A DNA stretch of 5,267 nucleotides, from the NCBI GenBank assembly GCA_011372335.1, contig DRSY01000094.1, positions 1 to 5,267 of the forward strand. Reading direction: 5' to 3'. This stretch comes from Candidatus Woesearchaeota archaeon. GTDB taxonomy: Archaea > Nanobdellota > Nanobdellia > Woesearchaeales > SM23-78. Numbering within the stretch: position 1 is the first letter of the stretch; every line of letters begins with the position of its first letter. A program made the position numbers and the translations under genes. This document shows, piece by piece, positions 1-5,267 of the stretch. The notes beneath the pieces are model-generated. The model did not search any database, was not told where the DNA came from, and saw only the letters and a program-made list of their open reading frames with translations.

Positions 1-25
1 CCCCCTTATACTAAAAAAAAGTTTT

Positions 26-64
26 GTTCTTAAAATCTTAATCTGTTAAAGTCTTAATAAGAAC
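26..64. repeat. weak 7-bp inverted repeat in AT-rich leader region
   Basis: GTTCTTA at 26-32 is matched by its exact reverse complement TAAGAAC at 58-64, with a 25-base AT-rich spacer that also holds two more TCTTAA copies (36-41 and 52-57). The surrounding region (1-106) has an A8 run at 13-20 and T runs at 71-76 and 100-106, which could serve as terminators for genes entering from outside the window. No coding region can be supported here. The inverted repeat could be an operator or simple chance in AT-rich DNA; I favour chance. Confidence 0.2.
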
Positions 65-106
65 CACCTGTTTTTTATTCTTATCTCATTACTAAAAACT
101 TTTTTT

Positions 107-122
107 GCAAAAAACATATAAA
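107..122 (+). promoter_or_regulatory. archaeal TATA/BRE-type promoter of metG
   Basis: A TATA-like octamer CATATAAA lies at 115-122, preceded by a purine-rich BRE-like stretch GCAAAAAA at 107-114. The box centre is about 29 bases before the metG ATG at 148. Archaeal TATA boxes usually sit 25-28 bases before the transcription start, so transcription would begin within a few bases of the start codon. This implies a leaderless or nearly leaderless mRNA, and agrees with the absence of a Shine-Dalgarno sequence just before ATG 148. Confidence 0.55.
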
Positions 123-147
123 CAACCTTATTATTTGTTCTTGTGCT

Positions 148-2319
148 ATGAAGAAAATACTTATAACAAGCGCTTTGCCATACGTGAATAATGTGCCTCA
201 CCTAGGCAACATTATTGGGTGCGTGTTATCAGCGGATGTCTTCGCACGGTATTGTAGGAGTAGAGGGTGGAGTGTTCGTTATGTCTGCGGTGCTGATGAG
301 CATGGGACAACAACAGAAGCAAGAGCACTGGAGGAAGGCATTACTCCTAGGCAGGTATGTGATAAGTATTACAAGGTTCATAAGGAGATATATGACTGGT
401 TCGGTATCAGTTTTGATGTTTTCGGCAGGACAAGCACTGAGACTCATAAGAAGATAACTCAGGAGATATTCTTAAAGCTCTACAACAACGGCTTTATTGT
501 GGAGGATTTCTTAGAAGAGCTTTATTGCGAGAAGTGTAAGAAGAGCCTTGCTGATAGGTTCGTTGAAGGCACATGCCCTTACTGCGGTTTTGATAATGCA
601 AGAGGGGATCAATGTGATAAATGCGGACACCTCCTTAACGCTGTTGAGCTAAGAAAGCCTAGGTGTAAGGTGTGCGGTTCTATTCCCACAAGGAAAAGCA
701 CAAAGCATCTTTTCCTTGACTTGGAGAAGCTCCAGCCAGAACTGGAGAAGTGGATTAAGCAGAGAAGCAAGGAAGGTTTTTGGAGTGAGAACACGATTAC
801 TTATACTAATGCTTGGCTTAGAGAAGGATTAAAGAAAAGGTGTATTTCTCGTAAGTTAAGATGGGGTATTCCGATCCCTTTAAAAGGTTACGAGGACATG
901 GTGTTCTATGTATGGTTTGATGCTCCTATAGGGTATATCAGTATTACTGCTCATAAGTTCAGTGACTGGAAGGATTGGTGGAAGAACCCTGAGCACGTAC
1001 ACTTATACCAGTTCATGGGCAAGGATAATGTGCCTTTCCACACAATAATATTCCCAGGCACACTACTAGGAACAAGGGAGAAGTACACTTTGCTCTACCA
1101 TATTAATACTACAGAATACCTTAACTACGAGGAAGGTAAGTTCAGTAAGAGCAGGAATACCGGTGTTTTCGGGGATGACGCTATGCAGCTCGGCTTACCC
1201 CCTGATAGTTTCAGGTATTACCTGCTTATTAACAGGCCTGAGAAGGCTGATACTGTTTTCAGCTGGGATGACTTCCAGGACAAGCTTAATCATGAACTCA
1301 TAGGCACTCTAGGAAACCTTGTTAACAGAACAATAGTCTTCCTTAACAAGTACTATGATTCAAGAGTCCCTGATTATAATCTGGGCGAGGATGACAAAGA
1401 ATTCCTTTACGTGATAAGAGACCATGAAAATAAGATTACTGATTTGCTCAGTAAGGTGAAACTAAAAGAAGCACTTAAAGAAATCCTTGCTCTGTGCGCT
1501 AAGGGGAACAAGTTCTTCCAAGGAGCAGAGCCCTGGAAGAATATAAAGGATGAGAAGAACAAGGAAAAAGCAGATACTGCTCTGTACATACTAACCAACT
1601 TGGTAAAGGATATCGGTATTCTATGCGAGCCTTACCTGCCTTTCACAGCTGAGAAGATTTTCAAGCAACTAAGTATTAAGCCTAGGAAGTGGGATGACTT
1701 AGGAGTGCTCAGCATTGAGAAGGGCCACGTGGTGGGGAGAGCAGAAGTCTTGTTTAACAAGCTAGTTGAGGAGGAGAAGAACAAGCTAAAAGAACAATTC
1801 AGCGGTAAGAAGAGAGAAGAGGAAGCAGGGAGAACAGAGAAGGAGAAGAAAGGTTTTAACTTACTCAACCTCAGAGTCGCAAGGATTAAAGAAGTAAGAG
1901 ACCATCCCAGGGCTGATAAATTAGTAGTATTAAAATTAGACTTAGGAAGGGATGAGGAAGAAAGACAAATAGTCGCGGGTATTAAGGAGTGGTACTCACA
2001 GGACGAGCTTAAGAACAAGAAAATAATCGTGGTTACTAATCTTCAACCCGCGGTGATAAGAGGAGAGAAGTCTGAGGGCATGTTATTAGCATGTGAGAAA
2101 GCAGGAAAACTAGGCTTACTAACAGTTAATAAGGCAGAGCCAGGAACACAGGTACTAATAAGAGGTGCTAAGCCTAACAACGAGGTTATCACAATAGATG
2201 AGTTCAGAACAGTGGATTTAAGAGCAAAGAAGAGCAAAGCTTATTCTGATGACCAAGTGTTAAGAGCTGGTGATGAAGAAGTAATTGTTGAGAAAAGTGT
2301 TGAAGGCAAATTAAGGTGA
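148..2319 (+). CDS. metG: methionyl-tRNA synthetase, archaeal type, with fused C-terminal tRNA-binding domain
   Basis: This cytoplasmic class I enzyme activates methionine with ATP and charges tRNA-Met for initiation and elongation. The Rossmann fold opens with SALPYVNNVPHLG; PHLGN at 17-21 is the HIGH-box equivalent. Four CxxC pairs (127/130, 143/146, 156/159, 173/176) form the two zinc knuckles of the archaeal/eukaryotic type. The methionine pocket is visible as L10, Y12, VWFDAPIGY (255-263) and H298 in GKDNVPFH. KFSKS at 331-335 is the KMSKS loop. In the anticodon-binding helical domain, N390, R394 and W463 match the anticodon-reading Asn, Arg and Trp of E. coli MetRS. A charged linker (about 540-568) leads to an EMAPII/Trbp111 OB-fold at about 570-672 with DHPRADKL, RQIVAGI and GEKSEGMLLA. 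A 50-residue tail follows. ATG 148 is chosen because the conserved core begins almost at once and the TATA box fits. One oddity is K236 where ISRD-type motifs normally have Asp. The gene appears complete and ends in TGA. Confidence 0.97.
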   Translation: MKKILITSALPYVNNVPHLGNIIGCVLSADVFARYCRSRGWSVRYVCGADEHGTTTEARALEEGITPRQVCDKYYKVHKEIYDWFGISFDVFGRTSTETHKKITQEIFLKLYNNGFIVEDFLEELYCEKCKKSLADRFVEGTCPYCGFDNARGDQCDKCGHLLNAVELRKPRCKVCGSIPTRKSTKHLFLDLEKLQPELEKWIKQRSKEGFWSENTITYTNAWLREGLKKRCISRKLRWGIPIPLKGYEDMVFYVWFDAPIGYISITAHKFSDWKDWWKNPEHVHLYQFMGKDNVPFHTIIFPGTLLGTREKYTLLYHINTTEYLNYEEGKFSKSRNTGVFGDDAMQLGLPPDSFRYYLLINRPEKADTVFSWDDFQDKLNHELIGTLGNLVNRTIVFLNKYYDSRVPDYNLGEDDKEFLYVIRDHENKITDLLSKVKLKEALKEILALCAKGNKFFQGAEPWKNIKDEKNKEKADTALYILTNLVKDIGILCEPYLPFTAEKIFKQLSIKPRKWDDLGVLSIEKGHVVGRAEVLFNKLVEEEKNKLKEQFSGKKREEEAGRTEKEKKGFNLLNLRVARIKEVRDHPRADKLVVLKLDLGRDEEERQIVAGIKEWYSQDELKNKKIIVVTNLQPAVIRGEKSEGMLLACEKAGKLGLLTVNKAEPGTQVLIRGAKPNNEVITIDEFRTVDLRAKKSKAYSDDQVLRAGDEEVIVEKSVEGKLR

Positions 2320-2384
2320 GGTGGTTCTAAAAAGTTTTCTGGATTACACAAACCTCTGGTTCTCTAGTTCTGGAGTAAAAACAC

Positions 2385-2396
2385 TTATTTTTATTA
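2385..2396 (+). terminator. candidate T-rich archaeal terminator after metG
   Basis: TTATTTTTATTA lies about 70 bases after the metG stop. Archaeal RNA polymerase often terminates at U-rich tracts without a stable hairpin, and this is the first T5 tract after the gene. A second T5 tract at 2454-2458 is an alternative or backup. The call rests on base composition only. Confidence 0.35.
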
Positions 2397-2526
2397 GTGC
2401 TTGTTGTATTAGAAAATCAATGTAACCAAGCAAGAGCACCCAGCTTAAAAATGTTTTTATCATTTAATATGAACTTCGCATAGAATCACGTACAGAACAT
2501 CTTATAACTCCTCCTGCCTCTTAATC

Positions 2527-2550
2527 CAAAAAACATAATATTTATATATA
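2527..2550 (+). promoter_or_regulatory. promoter of the surface-protein gene (TATA box TTTATATATA)
   Basis: A strong AT-only TATA box, TTTATATATA, lies at 2541-2550, about 31 bases before GTG 2576, with A-rich sequence upstream. This spacing predicts a transcript that begins only a few bases before the start codon. An alternative, ACATAATA at 2533-2540, would start transcription near 2563 and leave a short leader that includes AAGG (2566-2569), six bases before the GTG, as a weak ribosome binding site. The block CAAAAAACATA at 2527-2537 is repeated exactly at 108-118 in the metG promoter. Confidence 0.55.
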
Positions 2551-2575
2551 TTATTCTTAAGTAACAAGGTTTAAG

Positions 2576-5267
2576 GTGAGGGTTAAAAAATTATTAGCAT
2601 TATTAATGATTTATCTTATCATATCACTGGTTTTTTCTAGTGCTATAGTGCTAGGAACCATCTACCAAGCAGAGATTTACGGACAAGACGAAGTCCCAGG
2701 CTCTATAAGACCGGACGATAACCTCGTAGTAAGGTCTTACTCCACAATGCCTTGCTCTGTAAAAGCCTTCTTCACAAACAACACTTATGAACAGATGAGT
2801 TGTGCTTCCTTAGGCAGCACTAATGATTGCTCCTACACCAGCCCTGTGACCAATATTACAGGTAAGGTAACAGCAACAATCAAGGAGTCAGGCTCTGATT
2901 CCACAAGAGAGGCAGAAGCTTATGTTGATAATACTCCTCCGAGCATAAACTCATTCACTACTACTAGCCTAGGAAACAAAATAAGAGCAACGTATAACAT
3001 CATTGACAAAGCCAACCCCTCCTACCCTGAGAAGTGCTCTGGTATTAAAAAAGTAGAATTATACCTGAACAACCAGCTTGTTAACACAACAAACCATTCT
3101 ATAGGAGAGTGCAGCGTTAACAGTGAGGTCACAGGAACAATACCTGACTATGACGGCTGGGTTAACACCAGCATCATAGTATACGACTACATGGGGTTCT
3201 CAGATAATAGGACAGGTTCAAAGCTAATAATAGACACAGTTAAGCCGATTATAAAGAGCACCGTAGAGGTGCTTAAGAAAGGCACAGAGGAGGAAGTCAA
3301 ACTAGTCTCTACTAACTCAACCATTGTAAGAGAAGTGGATGTTAGAATAAGAGCAGAGGATAAGTCCATACCAAGCACTAATAGTGTGTTCGGTGACTTC
3401 ACAGAGTTTGACAAAACCCGGAGTGCTGATCAGAGCAACAAACCAGGAACATGCAAGAGGACTGGGTGGACAGGTAACTATACATGCACTTTCTCAGGTG
3501 TGAAGCTCAGCCCATCAACCCTCACACCAGTATTCGGCGTGAGAATAACAGATACTGCTGGTAACATTGCAAACACCACTCTCAGCGCGAGCTTCTCAGC
3601 GCATAAAGGACCAAGTATTAGCAGTGCAGAGGCTTACGTAGCAGGAACACACCAGTTAATACAGAAGATATCAACTCAGAGCAACAAGGCAAGGAAAGCT
3701 GATATAATAGTAAGAATAACAGACAAAGCAAGGGTTACAGAAGTAAAAGGTGACCTAACCGAGCTGAGCAGAACAGGGAATAGTTTATCAGACCTCACAG
3801 CTAGCTGCTCAGAGAACTATGACTCTGGGAGTGAGACCTACGAGTACAACTGCACGTTTAGAGGAATCAGTTTTAACCCAGCCACACCCACTCCGAAGAT
3901 AATAATAAGAGCAACTGACGAGGTAGGAGGGGTGAGTGAAGAAGAGATAAGCATGAGCTTCGCAGTGATTAATGATCCCGGCAGAGTTGCAAGGCTAGGC
4001 CCAGAACCACAGAGGTGCACACAAGAAAATTGTTATGTAAAAGCAGGGATTAATAACATAACCGCTGAGATAAGCACTACCAGCTCTTATAATGATAGCA
4101 ACATATACATCCAAGGCACCAAAGCTGATTGTAAGGAATCAACCATCGGAGTATGGGTATGCCAAGCAAACACAGAGTTCAAGCCAGGAGATACGAGTAT
4201 TAGATTAACAGGAACAGACGACCTCGGCAACCCAATAACAGGAGAAACAAGCGTGGTTGTTGATGACAAACCCCCTAAGATAATAGAAGAAGAAGGGATA
4301 AGCATAGCACCACTATGCCCGACAATGAACGAGCCTGCAAGGATAACAATCAACATCACCGAGGAGAAGAGCCCGAGTGTAATAATAAGAGCAGATACAA
4401 CACGGATTAGCGAGGATAACGAGTCATCAGCACCATGCACCAGAGCAGGGAATACTAATAAGTGGGAGTGCAGTCTAAGCATAAACAATATCAAAGACCA
4501 AGAAATAAACACCGAGCTTGAACTAATCATAGAAGACCTCGCAGGTAACCAAGCAAAGAAGAGCATACCTATAAGTATATGCGTAGAGGTAGACGAAGCA
4601 CCAGACCTAATAAAAGAGATAAAGACAAGAGGCACACTTCCAAGAATTGATAGGAGAACAGCGAGTATTATAACAATAAAAGTAATGATCCCCTTAAAGA
4701 TTATTCTGAAAGACAGCGAGGCCCAAATCCTAGAAAAGAGTATGGTGGACTGCTCAGACACTCCTGGCATAAACGGCCAAGCCCACCTTGTGAATGATGA
4801 AAGCCTAAAACCAATACTAATCATACCCTTAAAACACGATTCTGAATGGGATGAAGATGACAAAGTAAGAGTGAACTGCACCCAGGAGTTCAAGATGAAA
4901 AGAAAGAACAAGGTGTACGCCCTGCTTGAAGAAGAAAGAATAACCACAGAGATAGAAGTGTATAACCAGCCACTAGGAAGCCTGAGCAGTAACTACGAGA
5001 AGAAAGTCAGAGAGGTAAAGAAGGAAATCATTCGGCTTAATAAGAAAATAAAGAAATACGAGAAGATACACGAATACCTAGGCAGTATTTGTAATACTGC
5101 TGAGACCATAGGCCGGATTAACAGGGTGATACAAAGCATTAAAGCAGCACTCTGGGGTGTGTGTCTTGCGCTAAACGCAATAGCACCTTCCCTAGGTGAT
5201 TCGATATGGACCCCTATTCACACAGCACTATCAGGGTTCCATAACCTAGTAGAAACTTCTATATGGC
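2576..5267 (+). CDS. large exported Ig-like repeat protein, probable cell-surface protein; 3' end outside window
   Basis: I do not recognise a named family. The frame is open for 897 codons with no stop and leaves the window. GTG 2576 is preferred because it supplies a basic n-region (MRVKK) before the hydrophobic core at about 6-27; starting at the internal ATG 2606 would lose it, and an in-frame TAA at 2558 excludes longer starts. Cleavage after SSA (21-23) is possible. The exported part holds about six beta modules: roughly 55-122, 123-222, 224-342, 346-464, 470-565 and 567-672. Typical Ig-like landmarks are VDNTPPSI (117-124), IDTVKPII (219-226) and D-x-x-G-N turns at 326, 548 and 654, with D-E-V-G-G at 448. 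Cysteines look paired (293/304, 411/426, 519/529, 621/632), and 15 N-x-S/T sequons suggest glycosylation. A charged beta domain (about 680-795) ends in YNQPLG (796-801), followed by a heptad helix (807-869) with a moderately hydrophobic stretch near 855-872 that may meet the membrane. Codon use matches metG, so recent transfer is not indicated. It may be an adhesin, S-layer-associated protein or other envelope component. Confidence 0.85.
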   Translation, partial: MRVKKLLALLMIYLIISLVFSSAIVLGTIYQAEIYGQDEVPGSIRPDDNLVVRSYSTMPCSVKAFFTNNTYEQMSCASLGSTNDCSYTSPVTNITGKVTATIKESGSDSTREAEAYVDNTPPSINSFTTTSLGNKIRATYNIIDKANPSYPEKCSGIKKVELYLNNQLVNTTNHSIGECSVNSEVTGTIPDYDGWVNTSIIVYDYMGFSDNRTGSKLIIDTVKPIIKSTVEVLKKGTEEEVKLVSTNSTIVREVDVRIRAEDKSIPSTNSVFGDFTEFDKTRSADQSNKPGTCKRTGWTGNYTCTFSGVKLSPSTLTPVFGVRITDTAGNIANTTLSASFSAHKGPSISSAEAYVAGTHQLIQKISTQSNKARKADIIVRITDKARVTEVKGDLTELSRTGNSLSDLTASCSENYDSGSETYEYNCTFRGISFNPATPTPKIIIRATDEVGGVSEEEISMSFAVINDPGRVARLGPEPQRCTQENCYVKAGINNITAEISTTSSYNDSNIYIQGTKADCKESTIGVWVCQANTEFKPGDTSIRLTGTDDLGNPITGETSVVVDDKPPKIIEEEGISIAPLCPTMNEPARITINITEEKSPSVIIRADTTRISEDNESSAPCTRAGNTNKWECSLSINNIKDQEINTELELIIEDLAGNQAKKSIPISICVEVDEAPDLIKEIKTRGTLPRIDRRTASIITIKVMIPLKIILKDSEAQILEKSMVDCSDTPGINGQAHLVNDESLKPILIIPLKHDSEWDEDDKVRVNCTQEFKMKRKNKVYALLEEERITTEIEVYNQPLGSLSSNYEKKVREVKKEIIRLNKKIKKYEKIHEYLGSICNTAETIGRINRVIQSIKAALWGVCLALNAIAPSLGDSIWTPIHTALSGFHNLVETSIW
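3245..4591 (+). repeat. four tandem diverged Ig-like modules encoded within the surface-protein gene
   Basis: Modules at residues about 224-342, 346-464, 470-565 and 567-672 share one plan: a first Cys, 9-14 residues, an aromatic residue just before a second Cys (YTC304, YNC426, WVC529, WEC632), usually a Pro-containing loop, then a strand ending in D-x-x-G-N or a variant. Second cysteines are spaced 122, 103 and 103 residues apart; the Asp turns are spaced 122, 100 and 106. At DNA level, ATAAGAGCA (Ile-Arg-Ala) recurs in frame at 2981, 3347, 3905 and 4385, and the 14-mer starting at 3900 is repeated at 4380, exactly 160 codons later. The copies are too diverged to be a simple DNA tandem repeat. 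Confidence 0.7.

Larger units (their letters stand above)
2320..2575. other. intergenic spacer between metG and the surface-protein gene
   Basis: I find no convincing gene, tRNA or box C/D RNA in this 256-base AT-rich spacer on either strand. It holds T5 tracts at 2388-2392 and 2454-2458, a very small hairpin candidate (AACC at 2351-2354, GGTT at 2358-2361) and, at its right end, the promoter of the downstream gene. Its length and the promoter argue that the two genes are not co-transcribed, or at least not only so. Confidence 0.7.

Noticed and set aside
1..33. Possible tail of an upstream plus-strand gene ending in TAA at 31-33
   Set aside because: Only ten codons are visible, other frames also close nearby, and nothing distinguishes this from AT-rich spacer.
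1138..1152. KFSKS instead of KMSKS in MetRS
   Set aside because: KFSKS is the usual form in archaeal and eukaryotic-type MetRS, so it is not an anomaly.
1632..2018. Minus-strand open frame of 128 codons opposite metG
   Set aside because: It overlaps the conserved linker and EMAPII domain of metG, has no recognisable motifs, and its Ser/Leu-rich product reflects antisense of Lys/Glu codons.
2321..2425. 34-codon plus-strand frame starting at GTG just after the metG stop
   Set aside because: The SD-like AAGGTGA sits only one base before the GTG, the T-rich terminator candidate lies inside the frame, and the peptide has no recognisable feature. It is more likely spacer.
2486..2518. Minus-strand AGGAGGAG followed by ATG, downstream of a symmetric TATA box
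   Set aside because: It looks like a divergent promoter with a good ribosome binding site, but the frame closes after four codons and no other reading frame there is long enough.
2311..2581. 11-base direct repeat TTAAGGTGAGG at 2311-2321 and 2571-2581
   Set aside because: One copy spans the metG stop and the other the next start. Several matches of this length are expected in the window, and GGTGA-rich sequence is common near starts, so it does not mark an insertion.
4087..4947. Minus-strand open frame of 286 codons
   Set aside because: It lies fully inside the plus-strand surface-protein frame. Its Ser/Leu/Ile-rich product is what antisense reading of ATA, AGA, AGC and GAA-rich codons gives. 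The plus frame shows repeats, signal sequence and cysteine pattern, so this is a shadow.

Overview
The window looks archaeal. The methionyl-tRNA synthetase is the archaeal/eukaryotic type with two zinc knuckles. Arginine is written almost entirely with AGA/AGG, ATA is common for isoleucine, and both genes have a TATA-like box about 30 bases before the start codon, as in leaderless archaeal transcripts. The second gene, a large cysteine-paired, sequon-rich exported repeat protein, is of a style common in small-genome DPANN archaea (Woesearchaeota/Pacearchaeota-like). That lineage is an inference from general resemblance, not a demonstrated placement.

Layout: 1-147 is an AT-rich leader region with a weak inverted repeat and the promoter of the first gene. 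148-2319 (+) is a complete metG, 723 codons, with a fused C-terminal tRNA-binding (EMAPII/Trbp111) domain and a short tail. 2320-2575 is a 256-base spacer holding T-tracts that could terminate metG and the promoter of the next gene. 2576-5267 (+) is an uninterrupted open frame of 897 codons that starts at GTG and runs off the right edge. It encodes an exported protein with an N-terminal signal sequence, about six Ig-like beta modules, a charged beta domain ending in YNQPLG, then a long heptad-patterned helix and a hydrophobic segment.

The two genes share a strand but not an obvious function. MetG is a housekeeping enzyme charging tRNA-Met in the cytoplasm; the second protein should sit on or outside the membrane. 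Separate promoters and the 256-base spacer suggest separate transcription units. The main point of interest is the second protein: its modular repeats, cysteine pattern, sequon density and C-terminal architecture match no named family that I can assign with confidence.
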